A DNA stretch of 64,000 bases from Xylocopa sonorina (Eukaryota; Arthropoda; Insecta; Hymenoptera; Apidae): the NCBI RefSeq assembly GCF_050948175.1, contig NC_135199.1, forward strand, positions 6,762,501 through 6,826,500. Direction: 5' to 3'. Under the pieces are notes generated by a model. It did not search any database, was not told the DNA's origin, and saw nothing but the letters and a program-made list of their open reading frames with translations. Made by a program: the position numbers and the translations under genes. Positions 11,934 to 23,355 of this stretch are shown one piece after another (position 1 is the stretch's first letter; each line of letters begins with the position of its first letter).

Positions 11934-14900
11934 ATGGAGCAAGAAATACCATCGGTTTCCGAATGGTTTCACGGTCGAAACGTTTTCGTCACCGGTGGCA
12001 CCGGATTCATGGGCAAAGTTTTGATCTACAAACTGTTGCTTAGCTGTCATAACCTTGGGAACATATTTGTACTCATCAGGAAGAAGAAAGGCATGGATCC
12101 GCACACCAGGTTGCAGCTTATGACACAGGTAGGCTCTGAGTGATGCACCCGAAACCGGCTTTGGAAGAACCGCAACTTCGCAGTGTCCTAAAACGAGTTT
12201 TTTCAACCGGGGAAGACCCTTAACTAACAGCATTCTTGCCGCGAAGGTCTAATCTTGACTCCAAGTGCATTTCCAGCAAATAAAATCATGGATTGGCAAA
12301 ATTTAACATAGCGCTAAAAAGCAATGAAACAGCTAAACGTAAATATGTGTAGCTACTGAATTTCTTATTCTACCTTGGCAAAGTATTTTCCTTTGGTAAT
12401 ATTTGATTTCTTAAGATATTCTTTCCACGTGTTGAAGGAAGCGATAATTAGAAACATGCGCGTCTCTCTCGTAATACAAATATGTATATGGTGATATATT
12501 AATTTTATATTGAGAATGACATATGTGTGAATTGAAACACAATTTTCGCACGTTGTGCAGTAGGAATAACGTAATTTTAGATATACTAATATTTTCCTAT
12601 GAATATCTTTCAAATCGCGACCTTGCCGAGTCAGGCTATTAGATTTTTATAATTACAAATGATTGCTAACCGCAGACTCCGGAAGCGTGTAAAAAATAAT
12701 AATAGAAGCATGGTTTCTAGTGTTGTGCGCAATTTGAAATAAGTTCGACCGATAAAGGATCGCGATGATGTCAGAACCTGTTTCGTAATTCGTAATAAGA
12801 ATCAATATCCGCATACGCGTAAGACTCGGCCTTGAAATTTTCTCACCTTCGTTCTGGCCTTCACTGAATAAATTTCTTTAGAAAGTCATTGACTCTTACG
12901 GCTGTCCATTACGAACTAAATCCAATGTTTATTATACGCTTTCTTTCGGTCACTTGTTGGCAAGTGAACGAAGCAATGCGTCACCGCTACTTTCACGACC
13001 AAAACAACAGTATACATGCATAATAGCCGTGAATTAAATATCTAATGGGTGCTGTTACGTTAATGATGTACTGTCAAATCTATTTAGAAGTGCCAAAAAA
13101 TTGAAATTTGTGTGTACGGAATTGACGTCGATGAAGAAAAATGAGCAAAGTTCCTGGAAAGAAGGAACGCGTATTACTTTATTAATTTCCTGAAAATTTA
13201 TGAATTCAGATTCTGTATGAATACAAAGTGGATATTTATTTAGTTCAGTTCAAGTTTCATGACATCATCGCTTTTGTATCTCAAGGCGTTTTTGTATGTA
13301 ATGTTACCACTAATAAAATGAGGAAAAAGAACGAACGACGTAAAAAGATAATATTATCGTTGATCATGCAAATGAATATTTATTTCTTCAACGATTAGAA
13401 ACTAATTTTAAAAGAATTGATAGTGCTAGCCTTTATATGATATGTAAATTACGAAAAGTTATAGGTGTATCAGATATTTCTTTTTAAATTGGGCACGATT
13501 GCTTAACCGAATCCAGCAACATTACTTAACAGCAATCATTCAGATTCATCTGTTCGTCTCAGTAATTTCGGTACATTGCACGTTTAATACCTGCGATAGA
13601 AAGTGAAGGGAATTATTACAGTTTTGGTATGCGGTAATTTCTCGATGAGCAATTTTGTAGTGTCTGAAAAGTTCATCAGAAATAGACACGCTATTCGATG
13701 GAAAAAAGTACGACTAAATGCACGTGCGTGTAAGTCATTAAGCAGTGTTTCTGAGGTGGACAAGTGTTTAAGAGGTGAACAAACCTTCTTTCTATTCGCA
13801 ACTTGACCCATTTAGATACATCTATTTGCGTTTTGTTAATTCCCATATAAATATAATATTATTGTGAATGCTTCTTACTTTCAATTAGGTCGTATACAAC
13901 ATTTAACGCCTCGTTATAAAATTATAACTCGTAACGTAGTTTGATTATTTATAATTAATAACATAACTCGTCTTGAAGTGCACGATATCAGCGAATTGAA
14001 GATCGAAAACATTCGCAAAAATCTTATAACCGTTAACAAAACAGAACTACGTCAAAGATACGTAATTTTACGTGATCGCAGGATAAATGATAACATAGAA
14101 GAGACTTGTATTTTACATTTACGTGACTTACGCAAAATGCAAGTCTCGTTATCCGAAGGCACGTTATTTGATCGCTTTAGTTATCTCCATAAATTTTCGG
14201 GGTATTATAATATATAATAGTTCAAATGCGAACAACCAATAGTCCAAAATGATATTGTCAACAATTCCTGATATCTCGAACACCTTGCTCAGTGACGATG
14301 AAGTTAATAAAGTACTTCTATACCAAGAGGATGTAGATACAGTTCTCACTTATGGAGAAAGTGAACGAAACTTGATTCTAGCACAATGCATACCGTAAAT
14401 GTCAGTAGTCTTCGATGAAATTTTGTTGGAATGATAGACAATGATTGATGCCCAGACTTAATATCCCTACACTTTCCCTTGCGGGAAGACTTAGATATAT
14501 TTTGTATCAAGAAACACCAAATACACCGCAAGATATTATGCAATGGATTACTGCAACGTTTGCTGAAGTACTCAGATCCGAGGATGCCGAGCCATGCACG
14601 GGATCCAACGATTCAGAGATTACGACATTCTATCGATTTGTACGGTCGAGATTTCAAACATGTTTCGTGATGAAAGAATTAAGTACCTTGAGAACCTGTG
14701 GCGAGTTTCAGGACATGCGCACTTTAGCACTTTTCCATCTAGAATTCGCTATTCCGTTAAATTTGACTACGAATAACAAAATTGAACGTTTCATTAAAAA
14801 AATGAAACTGGAAAACGAAATCCTTTACACTTTTAACAGTACAAGGAGCTAAAGAAAACGTCCCTTTGCCTTTTTTTCAGCAAGAACCGTTCAAAATGAT

Positions 14901-16560
14901 CAAGGAGAAGTATCCGGAAAGATTGAAAAAAATCATATTGGTACCTGGTGAGACTACTACTGAAGATCTTGGTTTATCGACTGCCGATAAGGAGAAGTTG
15001 TTACGAGAGGTTTCCATTGTCTTCCACATGGCAGCAAATGTCAAATTCGATTTATCTTTAAAAGAAGCGATAACGATAAATACCATAGGCACTATGAACG
15101 TTTTAAATTTTGCAAAACAGGTAAGTTTTTACTCGGATGAATTCGTTCGATTACTTACAAATACCATGGAATAACGAAAAATTGGTAGATGTCGCATTTG
15201 CAATCCTTCATCCATACCTCCACCTCTTATTGCCACTGCAACGAATCGGTACTCGAAGAAAGAAGCTATCCGTGTTTAATGGAGCCTGAAAAAATCATAC
15301 AGACTGTAAATAATATGACGGATGATGTTTTAAAAGCAATGACGCCGAAAATATTACAAGGGCTACCAAACACTTACGCCTTTAGTAAGGCGCTCAGTGA
15401 GGATTTGGTACAAAGAAGTGGCCTACCTACAGGCGTTGCTAGACCTTCTATAGGTAAACAGTTTTTACTTCATCAAACGATCCTAAATAAATCCGTGTAA
15501 TACATTTCAATGTACAGTATTTACAATAATTCTAATTAATAACATCTTGCTGTTGTAATTGTCAACTAACTTCAATTTGTTTTTGTAGTAATTGCATCGT
15601 GGAAGGAACCAGCACCTGGTTGGATAGAAAACATGAATGGACCAACAGGTTTAATGATAGGCGCCGGAAAGGGAGTGATTCGATCGGTGTTGTGCAATTA
15701 TAATTATCTATTGAATATAATACCCTGTGATATGGCAATTAATGCGATTATTGTGCTAGCATGGAAAGTAGGCAGGGAAAAGCCTGAGAGGCCAATATTT
15801 ATGAACGTTACTAACAATTCCGAAAACCCGATTTCCTGGGGATACGCTGTGAATACAGGAAAGAAGTATGCTACTAGATATCCGTTCACAGGTTAATAAA
15901 ATACGAGTAACATGTCTCATTTACAGAAGTATATTCTTATTTGAAATCAACGATAAAAATTTTATTTTAGGACTGCTTTGGTATCCAGGTGGAAGTATCA
16001 CTACGTTGAAATTTTATCACTGGATACGTGTGATATTCTTTCACTTTGTGCCGGCGTATTTCTTGGACGCGTTAATTGTTTTAACGGGTAACAAACCGTT
16101 TTTGGTAAAGGTGCAACATAAAGTAAATGCTGGCATTGAAATGATACGGTATTACACTACCAAACAATGGGAATTCCGGTAATCATACAGAAATTTTCTT
16201 CTCGTACCTTGAAATCCGCGAAATATTAATTAGCTATATTAATACCATGTTTTTAGAAACGATCGGATGAAGGAGTTACAAAGTGAACTGAATGCCTCAG
16301 ACAGAGAAGAGTTTTTCATGAATACAAATTTTATATCCTGGGATGAGTACCTGTGCTTATACATTTTAGGAACCAGAAAGTATTGTTTGAAGGATGACCT
16401 TTCTACTCTACCTCGTGCACGAAAAGTTCTTAGATACTTATATTTCGCTGATTGGTTTGTTAAAATCGGCCTCACGATTTTGTTCGCCTGGTTCGTATAT
16501 TCTTGGATAAATCCCTCCGACGGACTGACTACAACCGCGTTTAATGTTGATGAGATTTAA
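11934..16560 (+). CDS. Fatty acyl-CoA reductase (FAR-A), six exons
   Basis: Exons 11934-12128, 14881-15120, 15189-15453, 15589-15891, 15971-16178 and 16257-16560 join in phase at GT/AG sites into 504 aa, the usual size for insect FARs. The N-terminal Rossmann domain has the NADPH-binding motif TGGTGFMG (residues 20-27). The short-chain dehydrogenase pair YxxxK is at Tyr208-Lys212 (TYAFSKALSED). Exon 4 has the family block GPTGLMIGAGKGV. Exons 5-6 form the C-terminal FAR_C ('sterile') domain, followed by a hydrophobic anchor near the end (VKIGLTILFAWFVYSWI). FARs reduce long-chain acyl-CoA to primary alcohol with NADPH at ER or peroxisomal membranes, feeding wax, pheromone or ether-lipid synthesis; the substrate cannot be told. 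The ATG follows an acceptor, so an untranslated exon lies upstream. Intron 1 is unusually long (2.75 kb) and holds unrelated coding-like debris. No stop or frameshift is seen. Confidence 0.93.
13603..14776 (+). pseudogene. Frameshifted coding-like islands in FAR-A intron 1
   Basis: Inside FAR-A intron 1, several open stretches on the same strand look protein-like but are broken. 13603-13806 (67 codons), 13978-14217 (79 codons, charged and possibly helical, beginning HDISELKIENIRKNLIT) and 14479-14670 (63 codons, containing LREDLDIFCIKKHQIHRKI) share one frame. Between the last two, another frame (from 14250) reads ILSTIPDISNTLLSDDEVNK and ends in a stop at about 14,398. A third frame continues from 14594 to 14776 with FRDERIKYLENLWRV. 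Stops and frame changes separate them. I do not recognise the family. The best reading is a decayed inserted gene, a retrocopy, or an old viral or transposon fragment. It is not part of the FAR protein, because exons 1 and 2 join in phase across it. Confidence 0.4.
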
Positions 16561-17457
16561 ATATAGATGCATACATGTTTTTAAATAATTTTGACTTTGT
16601 TTCAATGAGATATACTCAATATTTTTATATGCGTGAATAGAATACAGCTACACCATCATTAATGATGATTAAGTTGTTATAAGCGGACATTTATTGATAA
16701 ATTTAAGACATAAAAGGTATGCTGCAATTCTAGCATACAATCAGTAGTAAGCCAAGATTACATAGTCGATAATACTCATCTATCTTGTTGATTCATCTTT
16801 ACTGCTCTTATAGAGCTCTATATATTTATCTGCAGTTTTTATTGTAGTCTTTAGGTACCTTCTGTTCGCTATTTTTGTAATAGCTCTTGGACCATTTTGA
16901 CAATTTAATAATGTCTAAATTTCCTCAAATAACATATGAATGCGCATGTATTTACACATGGCATGTAATATGATAAATCCACTGCAATTTTTTGCATTAA
17001 TACGACAGGAATTAAAGTGTGACGATAACTACTTTATATAACTAATGTAACAAATCTTTTTAACTAGTTAAATATTTTATAATAAAGGTGAATAATACTG
17101 TTATATTTATTATCCCTAACGATAAAAATACGTTTGTATTGCAACACTTTGCTCATCTAAGAATAAAACGAAAGTTATTCGGCATACAACCAATTAAAAC
17201 TGATAATTGACATTTCTAAATAATGATTAATGTTTCCTCTTACGTGACATACAGTATTCCCTTTCTATTCTCGAAACTTTTTGAATATTTATATGAATGT
17301 AAGACGTATAAATTACACGATGTGGTTTATCTATTGAAATAGTTATAGTATCATTATTGAGGCTACGAAATCTAACCCGGTTAAAGAGTAAAAGGTAGAA
17401 GTCCCATATGTTAATCTCAAATAAGAGCAATCTGGGTCTATAAACCTCTTTACCAGG

Positions 17458-18055
17458 ATGTTATCGCGACATTTCGAAATGCTTACTTTCCAACGAACAT
17501 ACGCCAGCATAATCATTTCCGCGAACTTTTTTTTCCCTCACTACGACTTCTTTGCTGTGCAAATATTTGAAGCAACCTTCTCAAACAGAGTAGAAATTTT
17601 TCGCCTATTCCCGAATAAAGCACCTCTTTATTCGTTTAATAATAACGTGTATACTAATGATACGTACAACATACTAGCCAACCTATCCACGTGGACGAAA
17701 TCGTATTTGTCTTTTACATTTCGAACGATTTTGTACTATGAAAATATAAGCGACGAGAGGGAAATGGAAAAAATTTTTCAACAAGACTTTTTTAAAAAAA
17801 TCGCAAGGTTATGAAAGCACGTCTGCTTTCTCTTTAAAGATGTACGACCGCCTATTGGATTGAAATTTTTGTTCCGTGACTTGCGAGTTTTTAAACGCGT
17901 TATTCATCGTTATCAACTTTCCAGACATTAAAAAAAATTGGACCGCGAACCACGCAATTAAGTATGATCCTTTTTTGTGTGAATTACATAAAATTACCCC
18001 ATCTGGGTACAAAATTGTGGAACCAAAAAAAGTGACCAGTGAAATTGTTAGTTAA
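17458..18055 (+). pseudogene. Unrecognised ORF with frameshifted continuation
   Basis: A 118-codon open frame (17458-17814) has protein-like composition, with aromatic-rich segments and a charged end (SDEREMEKIFQQDFFKKI). After its stop, protein-like reading goes on in another frame (about 17,838-17,925, containing GLKFLFRDLRVFKRVI) and then a third (about 17,940-18,055, ending YKIVEPKKVTSEIVS before a stop). This pattern suggests one reading unit of roughly 190 codons interrupted by two indels. No signal peptide, known motif or family match is visible. It could be a remnant of a transposon or of an integrated viral gene, or chance. It lies in the same neighbourhood as the islands in FAR-A intron 1, but I cannot show that they are related. 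Confidence 0.3.
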
Positions 18056-19111
18056 TGGAAATGTATTCAACGAGGTTTATTTGAAATTTCACTAAAGACC
18101 CTTATTTGTGTACAATAATTATTATGGTACATACGATCTGAAATCGATCATTTCAGCGAGTTTGATAATTTCAGTGTTAATACATTGTTGCACTGGCACA
18201 ACTGAGGAAGCGATGTTTTTTATTTTAGAATGCTGGTTTAAAATGTGAATTGAATAATGCGTCAGCAACGAGGCAACAACAGGCTCGGGGCGAAAACGGA
18301 GACTAAACAAAAAATCGCGAAGCACGCGGCGAAACGCGGCAATGGGAATGCCCCAAAGATGTCGAAATACGGCGGTCGCTGTCCCGTTTCGTACTCACTC
18401 CGTGGAGTACGCACGTTCATTCGTTCCCCCTAGCACTCCCAATTTTCACTCTCACTTTCTAGCTACGACTCTCACTCCTTAACCCTCGGTACAGGTGTGT
18501 TTGCAACAGGGATACGTGCACGCTTGCATGTGCACGCATGCCTTCATTTCGTATCGCCTGTTCGCATTCGCATTTTTTCACTTTACTAGTTCAATCAGCG
18601 GTTGCAGAATTGTTGGTGTCGCGCGAACATGACGCGAAACTGAATATAGGAAAATAAATATAGATTGTGAACAATTTCTTCAGGTATCGTTTACACGTAA
18701 TCATGGTAAATGTATTAATGTCTACGGTACCATAGGAATTTATATAATTAACTTGGGCTTGTTTCAATTAATTTAAAATCTGATAAAAATTTAGACCAAA
18801 TATTCGTTTTTGCAAACTTTGAATCGATTATTAAATATTCTCTAGAATTTATAGTAATTACCATTCCAATTCGAGGCGGAACGCACTGACGTTGCTTGAG
18901 ATCGAAGGCTAAGAATAAGAGTCTATCTAGTCTAACTCTAACTAGCACTTTCTCACAAAATTAATCTTCATAATAACGCCTATCATAACGACCGCTTTAT
19001 CCATCAATCTCTAACATCATGTTTTACTGGTTTCGTCCGACCACAAGCTGAAAGTACACTTAAATAGAATTAACATTTCTTTAACGGGCCAGGTAAGAAA
19101 GTAAAATTATG

Positions 19112-19148
19112 TCAGCCGTAATAGAGGTCGAGTCGCTTTTACGGCTGA
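19112..19148. repeat. Short stem-loop
   Basis: Ten-base arms TCAGCCGTAA and TTACGGCTGA are exact inverted copies separated by 17 bases. No T-run follows that would suggest a polymerase III terminator, and no function can be assigned. Confidence 0.6.
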
Positions 19149-20939
19149 TGTTTCGATTACTTCACAAAAGAATAAGAGTGATTTCCACGACCACGGAGTT
19201 TGTATCGAAAGGTCCAGCTAGAGTTGTATATTTTGCGGAAATGTCGTTTCAGTCATGAAAACTGGTTTTTGTTGAATCATTTTTAGACTGATCGTTTCGA
19301 AACCAGTAACAAATTTAAATATGCTACGTTACAAGTATCTGATGTTTTTCCCCGAAGCTGGTATTTCTGAATACTATTTAAGTAAATTTTTATGGTTAAT
19401 CAGATTTACAGTAACTTAATATTTTGAACAATGTATTTATGAAATTATTAGACCGTGCAATTAAAACAAGGGATGAGAAATTATTTTAAACAAATCCCGA
19501 TTGACATACACGTTTAAGTCTTTAGTTAATATAAATAAAGGGAGAAGAAGTTATTCTATACTATTTATAGACAATTAATTCTGAATTGTCGCAAATGAAG
19601 TTCTTGGTGTCGTCATTATACTCGTTCTCAGGTAATTTCGCCATATCACCATTGAATAGAATCGAGTTACACTGTGATTCAGCAAAATTTATAGCAAGCT
19701 TCACAACGTACCAAAGTGTAAGAAACTTAAGAATTTTTATCAAGAAAAATAGTAAATTTCACCAATATTTAATACCCTCTAATAAAACTTATTCGTGTAA
19801 GCGTAAATAAAAAATTAATTGTTTAAAATATTGAATTTTGCAGTACTGAAAGTACAATACTTATAGTTTACTTGTATTACATGATTCCTTTCATGCAATC
19901 AACACGGGCAACAGATGTTCGGTCGATAAATACGTACTCTACTCCAGCAGATAGTGTGAATGAAATACTTTTTAATGATTCTACTAGTTGTTCTTTTGAA
20001 TACGCCTTTTTTTTTACCAAAAAGATGCCCAAACAAATATTCCGCGTTGCTAATATCAAATTGAGCAATTCAAGAAAGAGAAAACTTGACAAGAATCTCT
20101 ACGTTTTACGTTTTACGAGTTACATAATCGAACAAAGGGCTTATAAGTTTTGGCAATCTGGCGGGTTCTTAAGTAGGGTCCACGTGGATACACGATCGCG
20201 TTTTGCGGTTGCTCAAGTATATATTTGTCACGTACACCACTTTCTCTAACTCTAGGGCTATCCTTTGATCTAGCGTTCAAATTACCATATTTTGAAGATA
20301 TGCTTGTTAAAAAAGTAATGTAAATAACTACAAAATTCATTAACTTGAATTTAATATAACTTTTGAATTGCCTTCAGAAATATTATCCTTAAGGATTTTA
20401 TCCTTAATAATGTAATATGAGTATAAAAAATATTGCCTCGTATAATTTCGTTAGTTATAACATCTTTTTTGCCTGGGTTAAAGTTGAAATGTTTGTTTGT
20501 TTGCTTGAAAAGTTGGTTTTTGCCGTTTTACATTATTTCGCAAATTGATTTATGGTTTAACGAGTACATATTAAATTGATGCAAATCTCTATTTATACAA
20601 TAGCGTTTGAGCGTAATGACATTTTATATTTTTTCAAGAGATATATAAGTGCTTTGGCATTTAAAATTCTCTTAACCATTGTCTGTTCCGTTCTTAAAAA
20701 AATTGTTTAATGAAATTCAAATTGTACAGTGACGAAACACTATAAACGAATAAATAATTACGTGATCCAAAGATGAATATGATCGAATTGTTCCCGCAGA
20801 CGAGAGTGGGGAACACCGGTCAAACGAAAGCGAATACAGACCTGCATCAAGCGTGGATGATCGCCCAAGAAAATATTAGGCTGGCAATATGCTTTCTCAG
20901 TCTGCATCGTGGTAACCGTCGCAGTAACACCGATCGTCT

Positions 20940-21044
20940 CGAGCCAGTTAGTTAGCAGTCAAACTTCCATATTATTTCGCGTGCCAGTTGTTCGTTTGTG
21001 TTATCCATAGTTTGAATAAAACGTGAGCCAGACGGATCCTTGAA
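20940..21044 (+). promoter_or_regulatory. Probable 5'UTR exon and promoter of FAR-B
   Basis: A GC-balanced block with no AUG-initiated frame running into the coding region ends in a strong donor (TTGAA then GTAAGT at 21045). The first FAR-B coding exon begins 20 bases after a good acceptor (ends AATTTCAG, about 23,338). Together they suggest a non-coding first exon and a 2.3-kb 5'UTR intron. The start of this exon is a guess. RNA reads spanning 21044 to about 23339 would confirm it. Confidence 0.35.
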
Positions 21045-21420
21045 GTAAGTGTTAAATATTAGAAACCGTTTCTTTTTTTCTCTTCCTACTTTTTGTTTTT
21101 ATCAAATGGTATACATTTATAAATTATCTGTTCGATTATAAGATGTAGAACAATTCATTAGTGATTTTTAAGTAAAAATTTTGCCTTGAGTACAACTTTG
21201 GAGTTTGTTTGGATAATATAATTATGGTAAAGTATCACGTATTGTTAATATTATTAATATTGTTTCAATCCTATTCACAATGGTTTGTGATTGATTGTTC
21301 AATTGGCTAATTATGATTACTAATTCTTAAAAGTGATTATACGTTAGGTTGTTTGATATTTGCAAAATTGCTGTATTTTTGGCGAACATTATGTATGTAA
21401 TTATAAAACAGCATGTAAAT

Positions 21421-21760
21421 TCATAAATCATGTACATTCGATATTAAGTGTTGAGTAAATCGATATTAAGTGTCGACTAATGCCTGAATATCAATTGTCA
21501 AATAATTTAATATTAAATATTATACAATCAATATTGAATCTTAAATATTCGCTATGCCAGATAAAATATTAACTACAAAAAGCACTGAACGTTAAATAGC
21601 TAATATTGAATATCAAATGTTAAATTTTCGATATTAACTATTCAATACTGACGATTTAATATTGAGTATCGAATACTAAATGTTGAGTAATAATTATTAA
21701 TTGCTGAACAATGAATATTAAATATGGATTATCGATCTCCGAATACAGTTACGAAGATAT
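21421..21760. repeat. Degenerate AT-rich tandem-like repeat
   Basis: About 340 bp made largely of variants of a short theme such as AATATTGAATATCAAAT and GATATTAAGTGT, recurring irregularly every 10-20 bases on both strands. It looks like an old, eroded simple-sequence or satellite array inside the FAR-B 5' intron. No clean period survives. Confidence 0.5.
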
Positions 21761-22916
21761 TCAATATCATGCAAAAACTACTGAATATAACATTACTAAA
21801 TTTTATAGAAATTCAACGCGTGATTGAATGACGAAAGTTGAAAATAATAAAGAGCTCCAGCGTGATGTAAGTTTTTTTAGAAATAGTTTCCTATTACAAA
21901 ATATCTACACATACTATGTAATTTTTAAGGAGGACGCAAAGGTATTATATAACACATACATCACTTTACATTTGAAAGTTGGTAAAACATAAAGTTCTGA
22001 GCTCTTATTGTGAAATGCTGTTTGAAAACAAAATTTGTTCAATAACTCACAATTTATAGGAAGTTGACAGCGAAAGCGATGAGTTTACCATTCCTCTCTT
22101 GCGAAGATCTTTTCAAAACAGTCGAGCTGTTTCTGTCGTTTGAGTTTCTTTGTCAACACGATATTGCGTCTTCCATTACCGTAAAAGCCATTACAACATC
22201 CTTGAAATATTTACATAAAGATAATGTTCTTCTTCGCGGGCAGATCTTAGCTTAGAATATGTATTGCGTCCACTGCTTTTAAAATTGATTTGAATTTCAT
22301 AATTAATGCTTAACCTGAATATGTTACCGTGCTAGTTCTCGCTTAAAATATTTTGTCACTATTACGAAAATTATATGGTATACACTTACTAATGATACGC
22401 TTACTAATGAAATCACCGTTTGATTATAGTAAGAAATTAAAAACTATTATTTATGACAATAATAATAATTTGTCACAATTCAAGAGAATCGAATCAAATA
22501 TGGCGCGCTTTTTATAGAACATTCTTTCGTTCATTTAAATCTGAACAACTAACCTATACACATTCGATAAATTCATTCTACGTAAATTGAAATACGAAAT
22601 GAATGACTCGCGCAAATGTAACTATAAAAATCACAAAGGAAAATAAATGCTCGAGGCTGTTTGTGCTGTTGCTTCCTTTCTGACGAGCAGCACAAGGAAT
22701 CTTACATAAGGTATTACAGTTAAACCACGAAAAAAATTTCAATTACCGGTTTTGCTCCAGTCCATTTCTGCAAGCCCAACACGAATAGTGCCCATAATCA
22801 TTGTTTCATCATTGATAATATTCATGTTACACTAATTCGCATCAGTCGTCCTAATGTTCACAGCGTACTCTTCGAATTCAAACTGTCCTAACAGTTCATT
22901 CTCCCTCCACAGGATC

Positions 22917-22928
22917 GGTCACGTGACC
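22917..22928. promoter_or_regulatory. Palindromic E-box GGTCACGTGACC
   Basis: A perfect 12-bp palindrome centred on CACGTG, about 430 bp upstream of the FAR-B start codon inside the presumed 5' intron. The core GTCACGTGAC is the preferred site of several bHLH-zipper factors (USF, MITF/TFEB class), and CACGTG is also the CLOCK/CYCLE site. Use in this species is inference. Confidence 0.4.
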
Positions 22929-23249
22929 TGGCTGCTTATTACGAAAGAAAAATTGATTGGTTAAATATTCAAAAATCAATTTAATATCTTCTATTAAATT
23001 TTTTAATGCCAGTAGATGACGTTTGAAAGAACATAATGCTTTTATCTTGCCCAAAGAAAAACTTTCCCTTATACTATTTTAAACAATCTTTTCCCTATAT
23101 ACATTTTCACTCCTCTCTTATACTTTTTTCATCGCATACTCATCCTTTGCACACTTTTCGCATTTAATATCCTTGCACGCATTATTCTTTTTTTTTCAAT
23201 TAATATACGTTACTCTCTTATGCATCCTCGTTAATTCTTTATACCCCCT

Positions 23250-23322
23250 TTTAGTCACCTCTTACGACAAGCAGGGAATACTGTGGGTGTATTCTGATCC
23301 CCACCGCACAGGGATATAATTA
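23250..23322 (-). repeat. Probable SINE-like dispersed repeat core
   Basis: Read on the minus strand, this stretch contains TACACCCACAGTATTCCC followed by CTTGTCGTAAGAGGTGACTA. From memory this block recurs in the tails of dispersed repeats in several insect genomes; I cannot verify that here. A minus-strand A-rich stretch lies beyond it at about 23,190. It sits directly upstream of the acceptor of the first FAR-B coding exon. A BLASTN search of the source genome would settle it. Confidence 0.4.
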
Positions 23323-23355
23323 CGCATGTAATTTCAGACAATCGGATACGAGATC

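Larger units (their letters stand above)
16561..20900. other. Intergenic region between FAR-A and FAR-B
   Basis: AT-rich spacer after the FAR-A stop. It holds the unrecognised ORF at 17458-17814 (listed separately), a more GC-rich patch at about 18,260-18,560 with short direct and inverted repeats around TGCACG, and a small hairpin at 19112-19148. A 125-codon plus-strand frame at 19872-20249 resembles nothing I know and is overlapped by minus-strand frames, so I do not call it a gene. Confidence 0.4.

Noticed and set aside
11892..12233. 113-codon minus-strand frame across FAR-A exon 1, with an LRR-like phrase near its start
   Set aside because: It is fully antisense to a solid FAR exon and has no splice partners; open by chance opposite coding sequence.
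19872..20249. 125-codon plus-strand frame
   Set aside because: Overlapped by minus-strand frames, no family match, and no splice or promoter context.
22064..22255. 63-codon frame inside the FAR-B 5' intron
   Set aside because: Too short, no homology recognised, and no phase-compatible link to FAR-B exon 1.
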